A DNA stretch of 64,000 bases from Hymenobacter psychrophilus. Lineage in GTDB: Bacteria; Bacteroidota; Bacteroidia; Cytophagales; Hymenobacteraceae. Location: contig NZ_FNOV01000003.1 in NCBI RefSeq assembly GCF_900107135.1, forward strand, positions 310,001-374,000, in the 5' to 3' direction. The notes below the pieces were generated by a model, which worked only from the letters and a program-made list of their open reading frames with translations, searched no databases and had not been told where the DNA came from. Below, piece after piece: positions 8,145-17,148 of the stretch. The position numbers and the translations under genes were made by a program. Every line of letters starts with the position of its first letter. Position 1 is the stretch's first letter.

Positions 8145-9644
8145 ATGGGTTTAGCGAAAAAGCTGGCTTCCCAGACGGCTATCTACGGGGTGAGCAGTAT
8201 TGTGGGCCGGATGGTCAACTTTCTGCTGGTGCCGCTATACACCGCGCGGTTTGCGGCGGCCGAGTACGGCATCGTGACGGGACTGTTTGCCTACGTGTCG
8301 TTTCTGAACGTAGTGTTCACCTACGGCATGGAAACCACGTACTTCCGCTTTGCCAACCGCCCCGGCACCGACCGGCAGGAACTCTACGACCGCACGCTGA
8401 CCATGCTACTGCTCAGTAGCGTGGTGCTCACGTTGCTGCTGCTGCTGTTGGCTAGCCCGCTGATGGGGCTGCTGGGTTTGCCGCCCGGCCACGAGCACTA
8501 CGCCTATTGGATTGCTGCCATTCTGGGGCTTGATGCGCTGGCAGCCATACCATTTGCCCGCCTCCGCCTCGAAAACAAAGCCCGTAAGTTTGCCACTATC
8601 CGGCTGGCCAACATTGGCCTCAACGTGGCGCTGAACCTGTTCTTCATCGTTGCCTGTCCCGATATTCTGGCGGGCAAATACCTGCCGGTGCTGCAGCCGC
8701 TGGTGCGGGCCATCTACGACCCGGGTATTGGCGTGGGCTACGTGTTTATTTCGAATGCGGCGGCCAGCGCCTTTACGCTGCTGCTGCTGGGCCGCGAGCT
8801 GACCGACTTCCGCTTCCGCCTGAACCTGGAGCCGCTGCGGCCGCTGCTGCGCTATGCCTACCCGATTATGCTGATGGGCTTGGCAGGCATGGTTAACGAG
8901 ATGCTCGACCGGATTCTGCTGCCCGTATGGCTGCCCGAGAACTTCTACCCCGGCCAGAGCAGCCTCACAGCGGTGGGCATCTACGGAGCCTGCTACAAGC
9001 TCAGCATTCTGATGAGCCTCGTTATCCAGGCCTTTAAATACGCGGCCGAACCGTTCTTTTTCGCCCAGAGCACCGATCAGAATTCGCCCCGCACCTTTGC
9101 CTTGGTGCTCAAGTGGTTCACGTTGTGCTGTGCCATGCTGTTTGTGGGCGTAAGCGTGAACCTGGACTTGGTGGCGGGCCTGTTTCTGCATGGGCGCGAG
9201 TACCTGCAGGGGCTGGCTGTGGTGCCGGTGCTACTACTGGCCAACCTGTTTCTGGGCATCTACTGGAACCTGTCGGTGTGGTTCAAGCTTACCGACAAAA
9301 CGTATTACGGCACCTACATCAGCTTCGGCGGGGCCGTGCTCACCATTGCCCTCAACTTCCTGCTGATTCCGCTGCTGGGCTACATGGGCTCGGCGCTGGC
9401 CACGCTGGCCTGCTATTTTATGATGGCCGCACTGTGCTGGTGGCTGGGCGAGCAGCACTTCCCGGTGCCCTATCCGGTGGCGCGGCTGCTGGTATGGCTG
9501 CTGGTAGCGGTGGCCGTAGTTGCCACCAGCTGGTACGTACCCGTAGCGCCCGGCTGGGGCCGTTACGGCTTCCACGCCCTGCTCACGCTGGGTTTTGTGG
9601 GTCTGGTAGCGGCCGTGGAGGGCCGGCGGCTACGGAGTGTTTGA
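8145..9644 (+). CDS. Oligosaccharide flippase family membrane protein
   Basis: A 499-aa polytopic inner-membrane protein of the Wzx/polysaccharide-biosynthesis type (MOP superfamily), predicted to flip lipid-linked glycans across the membrane. About 12-14 hydrophobic helices run through its length; the N-terminus (LASQTAIYGVSSIVGRMVNF) is typical. It is followed by dut and a sugar nucleotidyltransferase, which fits a role in surface-polysaccharide supply. Substrate is unknown. A second, unrelated-looking flippase is at 42592-44007. Confidence 0.85.
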   Translation: MGLAKKLASQTAIYGVSSIVGRMVNFLLVPLYTARFAAAEYGIVTGLFAYVSFLNVVFTYGMETTYFRFANRPGTDRQELYDRTLTMLLLSSVVLTLLLLLLASPLMGLLGLPPGHEHYAYWIAAILGLDALAAIPFARLRLENKARKFATIRLANIGLNVALNLFFIVACPDILAGKYLPVLQPLVRAIYDPGIGVGYVFISNAAASAFTLLLLGRELTDFRFRLNLEPLRPLLRYAYPIMLMGLAGMVNEMLDRILLPVWLPENFYPGQSSLTAVGIYGACYKLSILMSLVIQAFKYAAEPFFFAQSTDQNSPRTFALVLKWFTLCCAMLFVGVSVNLDLVAGLFLHGREYLQGLAVVPVLLLANLFLGIYWNLSVWFKLTDKTYYGTYISFGGAVLTIALNFLLIPLLGYMGSALATLACYFMMAALCWWLGEQHFPVPYPVARLLVWLLVAVAVVATSWYVPVAPGWGRYGFHALLTLGFVGLVAAVEGRRLRSV

Positions 9645-9653
9645 TGTTTTTGG

Positions 9654-9706
9654 GTTGTAAGCTATAAGCCGCAAGCTATTCGAACGTGCTTGTAGCTTGC
9701 AGCTCA
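9654..9706. repeat. Intergenic inverted word-repeat, word AAGCTATAAGC
   Basis: Left arm about 9654-9679 and right arm about 9687-9706, with a core of only about 8 bp. The arms are imperfect reverse complements rich in CAAGCTA/TAGCTTG. The right arm contains the TTG of the dut promoter. Confidence 0.45.
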
Positions 9707-9719
9707 AAACCTACCTTTG
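9690..9719 (+). promoter_or_regulatory. dut promoter, almost touching the start codon
   Basis: TTG at 9690-9692, 19-bp spacer, TACCTTTG at 9712-9719. The ATG at 9724 begins only 4 bp later, so the mRNA would be leaderless or have almost no leader. Confidence 0.65.
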
Positions 9720-9723
9720 CCCC

Positions 9724-10158
9724 ATGCAGATTCCCGTTATCAACCGCTCGCGCCATGCGCTGCCCGAGTACCAGACTGCCCATGCGGCCGGCCTCGATGT
9801 GCGGGCCAACCTCGCGGCGCCGGTTACGTTAGGGCCTTTACAGCGTGCCCTCATTCCCACAGGCCTGTTTATGGAAATTCCGGTGGGCTACGAGATGCAG
9901 GTGCGGCCCCGCAGCGGGCTGGCCTACAAACACGGCATCGGCCTCGTTAATAGCCCCGGCACCATTGATGCTGATTACCGCGGCGAACTGCAGGTGCTGC
10001 TCGTTAACCTCTCGGACCAGGAGTTTGTGGTGCAGGACGGGGAGCGAATTGCCCAGCTCGTGGTGGCCCGCCACGAAGTGGTAGCCTGGCAGCCGGTCGA
10101 GGCGCTGTCGGAAACCGGCCGCGGCGCGGGCGGCTACGGCAGCACAGGTATTCTTTGA
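9724..10158 (+). CDS. dut: Deoxyuridine 5'-triphosphate nucleotidohydrolase (dUTPase)
   Basis: A 144-aa trimeric enzyme splitting dUTP to dUMP and pyrophosphate, keeping uracil out of DNA and feeding thymidylate synthesis. All five family motifs are present in order: [36 protein letters not shown] and [10 protein letters not shown]. The length is normal. The ATG at 9724 sits immediately after the promoter box; a longer frame starting at 9697 would begin upstream of the -7 box and is not favoured. Confidence 0.95.
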   Translation: MQIPVINRSRHALPEYQTAHAAGLDVRANLAAPVTLGPLQRALIPTGLFMEIPVGYEMQVRPRSGLAYKHGIGLVNSPGTIDADYRGELQVLLVNLSDQEFVVQDGERIAQLVVARHEVVAWQPVEALSETGRGAGGYGSTGIL

Positions 10159-10167
10159 ACTCTTTAC

Positions 10168-10286
10168 TTAAAAATTAAAAGTGAAAAATTAGAAATCGGT
10201 GGTCTTACCTATTATCAACAGATATTAGACGACCTTTTTTATAATGATTCATTGGCAATTTTTAATTTTTCACTTTTAATTTTTAA
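10168..10286. repeat. Intergenic inverted word-repeat, word TTAAAAATTAAAAGTG
   Basis: A perfect 24-bp inverted repeat: 10168-10191 and 10263-10286, with a 71-bp AT-rich core. It fills the spacer between dut and the nucleotidyltransferase gene, ending 4 bp before the ATG at 10291. Confidence 0.75.
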
Positions 10287-10290
10287 CTGA

Positions 10291-11304
10291 ATGAAAATTA
10301 TCGTTCCGATGGCTGGCATGGGCAAGCGCATGCGCCCCCACACGCTCACCGTTCCCAAGCCCCTGATTCCGATTGCCGGCAAACCCATTGTGCACCGCCT
10401 GGTAGAAGACATTGCCAAAGTGTGCGCCGAGCCAGTAGAAGAAGTGGCCTTTATTATTGGGCGTAGCTTCGGGAAAGAGGTAGAGCAGGACCTCATTAAG
10501 ATTGCTGAGTCGGTAGGCGGCAAGGGCACGATTTGCTACCAGGACGAGGCGCTGGGCACGGCCCACGCCATTCTGTGCGCCCAGTCTGCCCTCGATGGCC
10601 ACGTGGTCGTGGCTTTCGCCGATACGCTCTTCAAGGCCGATTTCACCCTCGATACATCGGTTGACGGCACCATTTGGGTGCAGAGCGTAGAAGACCCTAA
10701 GCCCTTCGGCGTGGTGAAGCTCGACGATCAGGGGCAGATTACCGACTTCGTGGAGAAACCCCAGGAGTTCGTGTCGGACCTGGCCATTATCGGTATTTAC
10801 TACTTCAAGGATGGCGAGTACCTGAAGCGCGAGCTGCAGTACCTGCTCGACAACAACATCATGGACAAAGGCGAGTATCAGCTCACCAATGCCCTTGAAA
10901 ACATGAAAAATAAGGGTACCCAGTTTGTGCCCGGCCGCGTAACCGAGTGGCTCGACTGCGGCAACAAAGACGCCACCGTGTACACCAACCAGCGCTACCT
11001 GGAGTTTCTGCAGGAGCGCGGCGAAAAGCTAACGGCCGCCTCGGCCCAGGTTACCAACTCGGTTATCATTGAGCCGGTATATCTGGGTGAAAACGTGCAG
11101 ATTACCAACTCGGTAGTAGGCCCGCACGTGTCGGTGGGCGCGGGCAGCCGCATTAGTAGCTCGGTGGTAGCCAATAGCATTGTGCAGCAGTCGGCCACGG
11201 TGGAGCATGCCAACGTGGCGGGCTCCATGATTGGCTCGCACGCCATGCTCAGCGGCAAATCGTTGGATTTGAGCGTGGGCGACTATAATACGATGCGGCT
11301 GTAA
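10291..11304 (+). CDS. Sugar-phosphate nucleotidyltransferase
   Basis: 337 aa. The N-terminal nucleotidyltransferase fold starts with IVPMAGMGKRMRPHTLTVPK, the glycine-rich nucleotide-binding loop and conserved Lys of enzymes making NDP-sugars from a sugar 1-phosphate and NTP. The C-terminal part (about 250-330) has hexapeptide-type left-handed beta-helix repeats (VYLGENVQITNSVVGPHVSVG). Sugar and nucleotide cannot be fixed; glucose-1-phosphate thymidylyl- or mannose-1-phosphate guanylyl-type are both possible. Together with the flippase it suggests polysaccharide precursor supply. Confidence 0.85.
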   Translation: MKIIVPMAGMGKRMRPHTLTVPKPLIPIAGKPIVHRLVEDIAKVCAEPVEEVAFIIGRSFGKEVEQDLIKIAESVGGKGTICYQDEALGTAHAILCAQSALDGHVVVAFADTLFKADFTLDTSVDGTIWVQSVEDPKPFGVVKLDDQGQITDFVEKPQEFVSDLAIIGIYYFKDGEYLKRELQYLLDNNIMDKGEYQLTNALENMKNKGTQFVPGRVTEWLDCGNKDATVYTNQRYLEFLQERGEKLTAASAQVTNSVIIEPVYLGENVQITNSVVGPHVSVGAGSRISSSVVANSIVQQSATVEHANVAGSMIGSHAMLSGKSLDLSVGDYNTMRL

Positions 11305-11323
11305 GCAGCGTTAGACAGATGGC

Positions 11324-11389
11324 GGGCGGCGGTTGGCAGCGGCAGCCTCGGGCTGTTTAGCTGCCGACCGCCGCCCTTTTCTTTATCTT
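11324..11389 (+). terminator. Intrinsic terminator before the TPR operon
   Basis: A 17-bp stem (11324-11340 with 11360-11376, one G-T pair) followed by TTTTCTTTATCTT. It separates the nucleotidyltransferase from the TPR gene at 11424. Confidence 0.8.
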
Positions 11390-11423
11390 CACGGCGGACC
11401 GTTCTCTTCGGCTTACTCTCCTT

Positions 11424-13238
11424 ATGCCCCTATTCCGCGCGTTGCTGCTGTCCTTCCTGTTGAGTATGCTGCTGGCCGGGCCGGGGTATGCCCAGCGCAA
11501 GGCTGCCCCGCCGGCCCGCCCGGCCGAAGCTCAGCCCGAGAAGCTCAGCCGCAAAGACCGACGCGAGCTGGCCCGCCGCGCAGCCCTCACCGAGGCCACC
11601 CGGCAACAGCGCGTACTAACGCCCAAGGAGCGTGAGATGAGCGAAGCCTACTTCGTGGACGGGGTGCGCTACGTGCTACTCGAAGACTACAACAAGGCCC
11701 TGGAGCGCCTGCTGAAAGCCTACGCCCTAAACCCGGCCAATGCCGCCGTCAACTACAAAATTGCCGAGGCTAACCTGCTAAGTGGCAACCTGCAGGACGC
11801 GACCAACTTCGGCCGTGCCGCCGTGAAGCTCGACCCGCAGAACCCGTACTATTATCTGCTGCTGGCCCAGATTTACACCTCGCAGAAGCAGTATGAGGAG
11901 GCAACCAAGGTGTATACCGACCTTATCGGGCGGGTACCCAACTCGAATTACTACCTTTTCAACCTGGCCGATTTGTACGTGGCTCAGGGCCGGTTTGATG
12001 AGGCGCTGACCACTTTCGGGCAGGCCGAACAGAAATTTGGGCCGCTGGACGAAATCTCGTTCAAGAAGCAGCAGATTTACCTGCGCCAGAACAAGCTCGA
12101 CCAAGCGCTGCAGGAGGGCGAAATGCTCATCAAATCGAACCCCGACGAGCCGCGCTACGTGCTGGCGCAGGCCCAGCTCTACGCCACCAACCGCCGCTTC
12201 GATGATGCCTTGCGGGTGGCTAACCAAGCGTTGCGTCTCGACCCCGAAAACCCCCGGGCCCGCATGATTCTGGCCGACGTGTACCGGCTGCAGAACAACC
12301 GGCCCGAGTCGGAGCGCCAGCTGAAACAGGCCTTCGAAAGCCCCAGCCTCGATATTGATGATAAGGTGCGCATCCTGATTGAGTACCTCAAGCAGCTGCC
12401 TAGCCCCGACCTTAACGAAACGGCCCGCGAGCTGGCCGCCATTACCATGCGGGTGCATCCGCGCGAGGCCAAAGCGTTTTCCATTGCCGGCGACATAGAA
12501 ACCGTGTCCGGTAACCGCGCCGCCGCCCGCGCCAACTACCTAAAAGCCATCCGGCTCGATAACTCCCGCTACCAGATCTGGCAGCAGGTGGTGCTGATTG
12601 ACGCCGAACTGAGCCAGACCGATTCGCTGCTGGCCCACACCGCCCAGGCCCTGGAGCTGTTCCCGAACCAGGCGCCACTCTGGTTCTACAACGGCGTGGG
12701 CTACCAGATGGAGAAGCAACCCGCCAAGGCCGCCAAGTCGCTTGAATACGGCCGCAAGCTGGCCACCGACAACCCCGAGCTACTGGCCCAGTTCGATACC
12801 CAGCTCGGCGACGTTTACCACGAGCTGAAGGACTATGCCAAATCGGACGCCGCTTACGAGGCGGCGCTGACCTTCGACGCCAACAACGCCCAGGCCCTCA
12901 ACAACTACAGCTACTTTCTGTCGATACGGCGCGAGAAGCTGGATAAGGCCAAGGAAATGGCCGGTAAGCTGGTGAAGCAGTTTCCGGAAAACCCTACCTA
13001 CCTCGACACCTATGCCTGGGTGCTGTACCAGCTCAAAGACTACGCCGGCGCCCGCCGGGCCCTGGAAACGGCCCTGCGCCATTCCTCCGAAGCTACCATT
13101 GTGGAGCACTACGGCGACGTGCTGTTCCAGCTCGGCGACAAGGAACGGGCCGTGACCGAGTGGCAGCGGGCCGACCAGAAAGGCGGGGCCTCGGCGCTCA
13201 TCAACCGTAAAATAAAGGACAAGAAGCTCTATGAATAA
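11424..13238 (+). CDS. Secreted tetratricopeptide-repeat protein
   Basis: 604 aa with an N-terminal signal peptide ending near GPGYAQ, a basic Lys/Arg-rich segment (about 25-60), then TPR repeats over most of the length (for example ALERLLKAYALNPANAAVNY, YALNPANAA-, LRLDPENPRARM- and FDANNAQALNNYSYFL-type units). TPR proteins act as scaffolds, here probably in the periplasm or at the outer membrane. It overlaps the downstream DUF4292 lipoprotein gene by 8 bp, so the two are translationally coupled and the set is probably one envelope-linked operon with the EnvC-like protein. Confidence 0.88.
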   Translation: MPLFRALLLSFLLSMLLAGPGYAQRKAAPPARPAEAQPEKLSRKDRRELARRAALTEATRQQRVLTPKEREMSEAYFVDGVRYVLLEDYNKALERLLKAYALNPANAAVNYKIAEANLLSGNLQDATNFGRAAVKLDPQNPYYYLLLAQIYTSQKQYEEATKVYTDLIGRVPNSNYYLFNLADLYVAQGRFDEALTTFGQAEQKFGPLDEISFKKQQIYLRQNKLDQALQEGEMLIKSNPDEPRYVLAQAQLYATNRRFDDALRVANQALRLDPENPRARMILADVYRLQNNRPESERQLKQAFESPSLDIDDKVRILIEYLKQLPSPDLNETARELAAITMRVHPREAKAFSIAGDIETVSGNRAAARANYLKAIRLDNSRYQIWQQVVLIDAELSQTDSLLAHTAQALELFPNQAPLWFYNGVGYQMEKQPAKAAKSLEYGRKLATDNPELLAQFDTQLGDVYHELKDYAKSDAAYEAALTFDANNAQALNNYSYFLSIRREKLDKAKEMAGKLVKQFPENPTYLDTYAWVLYQLKDYAGARRALETALRHSSEATIVEHYGDVLFQLGDKERAVTEWQRADQKGGASALINRKIKDKKLYE

Positions 13239-14001
13239 CCGCCCTGCGCTACTGCTGAGCGTACTGTTAGCCCTACCGTTGCTGCTGGGCAGCTGCACCA
13301 AAAAGCTACTGCCAAATGCCAACCGGCCTTCAACCACCAACCCGATGCCGGAGGCCATAAAGGCCACCAACCTCGACTTTCAGTTCCTGACGGCCAAGGG
13401 CAAGGCCCAGTTCGGCGACCAGAGTGCCAACGTCAACCTGCGCATCCGTAAAGACAGTGCTATCTGGCTGTCGGCCTCGCTGCTGGGCATTGAGGGCGGG
13501 CGGCTTTACATCACCCGCGACTCGGTGCAGGTAATCGACAAGCTGCACCGGGAGTATTATTCGGGCGACTTCGCTTACCTGAGCCAGCGGCTTAACGTGC
13601 CCGTTACCTTCGATATGCTGCAGGCCCTGCTGCTGGGTAATTACCTGGCCCCCCTCAGCCCCGCTACCCAGCCGGCCGTAACCACCGAGGGCACGGTGCA
13701 GCGCGTGCGCTACGAGCAGGCCGGGCTACTGGTTATGCAGCTGGTAGATGTGGCGCAGGGCCGGCCGCGGCAGCTACAGGTGCAGGATTCGGTGCGCGCT
13801 CACCAGCTGACGGTGGACTACGCAGACTTCCGCCAGCTCGAAAGTAACCCCCAGCCCTTCGCCTTCGAAACCCAGGTGCAGGTGCAGCAGCCGCAGCAGG
13901 CTCCCACGGTTATCACGCTAACCTACCGGGCCGTGGACCTGGACAAGGGCCGGCTGCAATTCCCGTTCTCCGTACCCAAAGGCTATGCGCGCAAAAAGTA
14001 A
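13231..14001 (+). CDS. DUF4292 family lipoprotein
   Basis: 256 aa. A lipoprotein signal peptide ends in LLLGSC (Cys about residue 22). The rest resembles the Bacteroidota DUF4292 family, a LolA/LolB-like beta-rich domain with the recognisable stretch SANVNLRIRKDSAIWLS and LGIEGGRLYITRDSVQ. Family function is not established; the fold suggests handling lipids or lipoproteins at the outer membrane. It overlaps both neighbours (8 bp and 17 bp), which argues strongly for joint production with the TPR and EnvC-like proteins. Confidence 0.82.
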   Translation: MNNRPALLLSVLLALPLLLGSCTKKLLPNANRPSTTNPMPEAIKATNLDFQFLTAKGKAQFGDQSANVNLRIRKDSAIWLSASLLGIEGGRLYITRDSVQVIDKLHREYYSGDFAYLSQRLNVPVTFDMLQALLLGNYLAPLSPATQPAVTTEGTVQRVRYEQAGLLVMQLVDVAQGRPRQLQVQDSVRAHQLTVDYADFRQLESNPQPFAFETQVQVQQPQQAPTVITLTYRAVDLDKGRLQFPFSVPKGYARKK

Positions 14002-15349
14002 CACCGGCGGGCTTCTGCTGCTGATTACGGGGCTGCTGCTGGCTGCTCCGGCGGGTTCAGCGTGGGCTCAGAAGGGCAAGCCGGCTGCCAAAAGCAAAAC
14101 TCAGCTGGAGCGCGAGCGGCGCGCCAACCTCAAACGCATCAAGGAAACCAGCCGCATTCTGGCCCAGACCCAGGAGAAGAAGCAGGCCTCGGTGGGCCAG
14201 CTCAACGCTATTCAGGAGAAGCTGGTGGTGCAACAGGGGGTTATCAAGAATATCAGTTCGGAGCTGCGCTATATTGAGGGCGACGTGCAGCAAACCGAGG
14301 GCCAGGTGCGGCAGACGCGCCAGCGCCTGGAGCGTCTCAAGGCCGAATACGCCCGCCTGATTTACGCCGGCTCGAAAACGGCCAACGGCTACAACCGGCT
14401 CATGTTTTTGTTCGCCGCCGAGTCGTTCAACCAGTTTCTGCTGCGCCTGCGCTACATCCGCCAGTACACCGAAGTGCGCCAGGCCCAGGCCACCCAGATT
14501 ACCCGCGCCCAGCAGCGACTGGACACCCAGCTGACCGGCTTGCAGCAGCAGCGCCAGCAAAAGGGCTCCCTGCTCAATACCCAGCTCTCAGAGAAGAAAA
14601 CCCTGACCACGCTGAAGGTGCAGCAGGACCAGGTGATTGTGAAGCTGACCCAGCAGGAAGAGGGTTTGCGTAAAGAGCTGGCCGACCGCCAGCGGGCCGT
14701 GAGCCGGCTCGATAACCTGATTGCGCTGCGCGTGCGCGAGGAAATTGCCCGCGCCGCCCGCGAAGCAGCACGCCGGGCCGCGGCCAAGGCCCGCGCCGCC
14801 GAAGTGGCCGCCAACGCGGGCCGCAGCCCAACCGCTACCTCGCGCACCCCGGCTACTGCTGCCGCCGAAGAGGCGGCCGCCACCAAGGCCGAGCGCACCG
14901 ACCGCGTTACCCTGACGCCCGAAACGGCCAAGCTGGCCGCCTCCTTCACCGACAACCGGGGCCGCCTGCCCTGGCCCGTGGGCAAGGGTTTCATCAGCCA
15001 GCGCTTCGGCCGCCACAACCACCCGGTGCTCAAAAATGTGGTAGTGGAGAACCGCGGCGTCGATATTCAGACCAACTCGGGCGAGCCGGTGCGGGCCGTA
15101 TTCAGCGGCAAAGTGCTCACGGTGGCCAGCGTGCCAGGTATGGGCAACATCGTGATGGTGCAGCACGGCGACTACTTCACGGTGTATGCCAAACTGCGCA
15201 ACGTGAGCGTGAGCGAAGGCCAGACCATTGAGGCCCGCCAGAGCCTGGGCACCGTAACCACCAATGCTGAGGGCACTTCGGAAGTACAGTTCCAAGTCTG
15301 GCACAACAGCGCCAACCTCAATCCCGAAAACTGGCTCGGGCGAAAATAG
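13985..15349 (+). CDS. EnvC-like murein hydrolase activator (M23/LytM-type domain)
   Basis: 454 aa: signal peptide to about residue 29 (GSAWAQ), a long coiled coil (about 35-250), an Ala/Arg-rich linker, and a C-terminal LytM-fold domain (about 325-454). The metal-binding residues of active M23 peptidases look lost: the usual HxxxD is NRGVD and the usual HxH is QFQ (in VQFQVWHN). That is the EnvC/NlpD pattern, where the domain activates an amidase instead of cutting peptidoglycan. The partner amidase is not in the window. It overlaps the DUF4292 gene by 17 bp. Confidence 0.85.
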   Translation: MRAKSNTGGLLLLITGLLLAAPAGSAWAQKGKPAAKSKTQLERERRANLKRIKETSRILAQTQEKKQASVGQLNAIQEKLVVQQGVIKNISSELRYIEGDVQQTEGQVRQTRQRLERLKAEYARLIYAGSKTANGYNRLMFLFAAESFNQFLLRLRYIRQYTEVRQAQATQITRAQQRLDTQLTGLQQQRQQKGSLLNTQLSEKKTLTTLKVQQDQVIVKLTQQEEGLRKELADRQRAVSRLDNLIALRVREEIARAAREAARRAAAKARAAEVAANAGRSPTATSRTPATAAAEEAAATKAERTDRVTLTPETAKLAASFTDNRGRLPWPVGKGFISQRFGRHNHPVLKNVVVENRGVDIQTNSGEPVRAVFSGKVLTVASVPGMGNIVMVQHGDYFTVYAKLRNVSVSEGQTIEARQSLGTVTTNAEGTSEVQFQVWHNSANLNPENWLGRK

Positions 15350-15389
15350 GCATTATGCCAGATGCTCTGCCCTTACCAACAATAGAAAA

Positions 15390-15416
15390 CCCGGCTCCAA
15401 AGGAGCCGGGCTTTCC
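15390..15416 (+). terminator. Hairpin after the EnvC-like gene
   Basis: A 9-bp stem (15390-15398 with 15402-15410), AAA loop, tail CTTTCC. A weak but well-placed terminator. The remaining bases to 15620 show no gene. Confidence 0.5.
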
Positions 15417-15620
15417 GAGCTATGAAAACAAACTTAGCTACCGGAATTCCTCCTTCACTAACAGGCGGTTATTGCTAACCGCTGCTGGTGAGGCAAACGC
15501 CCGATAACCAGACGAAAGATACTGGAGGGCATAAGTTACCCTGCTTCAATTTCGCCCAACGACCCTTTTATCTCGGTGAAAGAATATGTTTGTGCGTTAC
15601 GGCCGAGCTATCAACTCGGG

Positions 15621-16592
15621 TTAAACCAGGTTTAGCCGGCTTAGCAGCCCGGCTTTGAATGAGTTACCGATGGGCACGGGCAGCAGACTGGGCCCACCTT
15701 CGGCCCCGCGGTCAGTCTCCATCAACAGCGCGTCGCTTTCGATGGCGATGATGCGGTCGAGGCGCACAATATACTTGCGGTGCACCCGGGCGAAGTCGTG
15801 AGCTGGTAACCGGGTTTCCAACTCCTTCATGGTGCTGTAGATGGTGTACCGCTCCGAGCCGGCGTAGATGTTCACGTAGTCGCCCAGCGCCTCCACGTAG
15901 CGGATGTCGGCCGTTTTGAGGCGTATCAGCCGGTGATCCTGCTTAATAAAGATTTCGTTGTGGCTTCTGCTCAGGTACAGGCTTTCGGCTGTGCCGTTGG
16001 CCAGGCGTAGCAGATCGTCCAGCTTCTGGCGCTCCATCTCCAGCTCCAGGCGGGCGCGGCGCAGTTCCAAGTGTGCCACTACCTCGCGGCTCAGTACGGC
16101 CAGGGCATCACGCTGGCCGTCGTTGAGGCGGCGGGGCACCGTATCGATGGCGCAGAGCGTACCTAGCGCGTCGCCCTGGGCCGTGAGCAGCGGGTAGCCG
16201 GCATAGAAGCGGATGTTGGGCGCACCGGTTACCAGCGCATTGTGCTCGAACAAGGGATGGCACGTGGCATCTTCTACCTCATAGAGCGTTTTGCCCTGGA
16301 TGGCCTGCTGGCAGAACGCCAACTCGCGGGGCGTACTAACCGGCCAGTTCTGATCGGTACGGGCCTTGAACCACTGCCGCTCCCCATCAAGCAAAGAAAC
16401 CAGAGAGATGGGGGTGTTACAGATGATAGAAGCCAGCCGGGCCAGATCGTCGAAGGCAGCCTCGGCCGGAGTATCCATAATTTCGTAGGATTGCAGAGCC
16501 GCGAGCCGCCGGATTTCCTGCGCCCGCGAAAGGCCTGACTGTGAAAGACCTGATTGCGCTTCACTAGGAAAGGATGATTCTTCCAATAGCAT
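15621..16592 (-). CDS. GAF-LytTR transcription regulator
   Basis: 323 aa. A GAF sensor domain covers about 25-190 (ISLVSLLDGERQWFKAR, ELAFCQQAIQG, YAGYPLLTAQGDALGTLCAID), a short helical linker follows, and a LytTR DNA-binding domain lies at about 220-320 (IRLKTADIRYVEALGDYVNI, FARVHRKYIVRLDRI). Unlike ordinary LytTR response regulators it lacks a receiver domain, so the signal is probably bound or sensed by the GAF domain directly. The ligand and target genes are unknown. It is transcribed away from the tatA pair. Confidence 0.85.
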   Translation of the reverse strand: MLLEESSFPSEAQSGLSQSGLSRAQEIRRLAALQSYEIMDTPAEAAFDDLARLASIICNTPISLVSLLDGERQWFKARTDQNWPVSTPRELAFCQQAIQGKTLYEVEDATCHPLFEHNALVTGAPNIRFYAGYPLLTAQGDALGTLCAIDTVPRRLNDGQRDALAVLSREVVAHLELRRARLELEMERQKLDDLLRLANGTAESLYLSRSHNEIFIKQDHRLIRLKTADIRYVEALGDYVNIYAGSERYTIYSTMKELETRLPAHDFARVHRKYIVRLDRIIAIESDALLMETDRGAEGGPSLLPVPIGNSFKAGLLSRLNLV

Positions 16593-16902
16593 AAATTTAT
16601 GGCAAGAATTAAGTAGCCGACTACTTTATCGACTTACTAAATAACGTAGTTAGCTTCAGTCAGATGGAACGAAACCGTTAAAGAAGTCCTTTTTCAGGCT
16701 CAACTATCTCCTTTACTGGCCGGAAGTAACCACGCGACGTGAAGGACGGATGACAACGCTCGGCCAGATGCGTACGGCGCAAGAACCTAGACAGGAGCGG
16801 AACTGTTTTTCGAATTATGCGGTACCTTTACCAATCTAGCTACGTACTGGTTGCGTATACTCTCCTTTGACCTTCTAACTCCGGCCTTCGGGTCTGCTAC
16901 AT
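16593..16902. other. Divergent spacer between the GAF-LytTR gene and tatA
   Basis: This 310-bp region has no gene. A near-consensus -7 box TACCTTTA (16823-16830) would serve tatA with a leader of roughly 65 nt. I see no operator-like repeat. Confidence 0.4.
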
Positions 16903-17136
16903 ATGAACTTTGCCACCCTCCTGCTCGGAATCGGTAACTTCGGTGGTACCGAAATCCTGCTCATCGGCCTAGCTATCATTCTGCTTTTCGGAGCCAAGCG
17001 CATTCCGGAGCTGTTCCGGGGTATGGGCCAGGGCATCCGCGAGTTTAAAGATGCCTCGAAGGAAGAGAAGCCCGAATTCCGCGACCGGCCTGTGAACCCG
17101 GCTAATCCCAACGATCCGGCCGCACCCCGCCAATAA
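16903..17136 (+). CDS. tatA: Twin-arginine translocase subunit TatA
   Basis: A 77-aa membrane protein: a short N-terminal extension, one hydrophobic helix (about 17-30, EILLIGLAIILLFGAKRIPEL), and the amphipathic helix FRGMGQGIREFKDASKE typical of TatA/E. It would oligomerise with TatC to export folded proteins. TatC is not in the window. A second TatA-like gene follows after 12 bp. Confidence 0.9.
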   Translation: MNFATLLLGIGNFGGTEILLIGLAIILLFGAKRIPELFRGMGQGIREFKDASKEEKPEFRDRPVNPANPNDPAAPRQ

Positions 17137-17148
17137 CCCCCTCCAATT

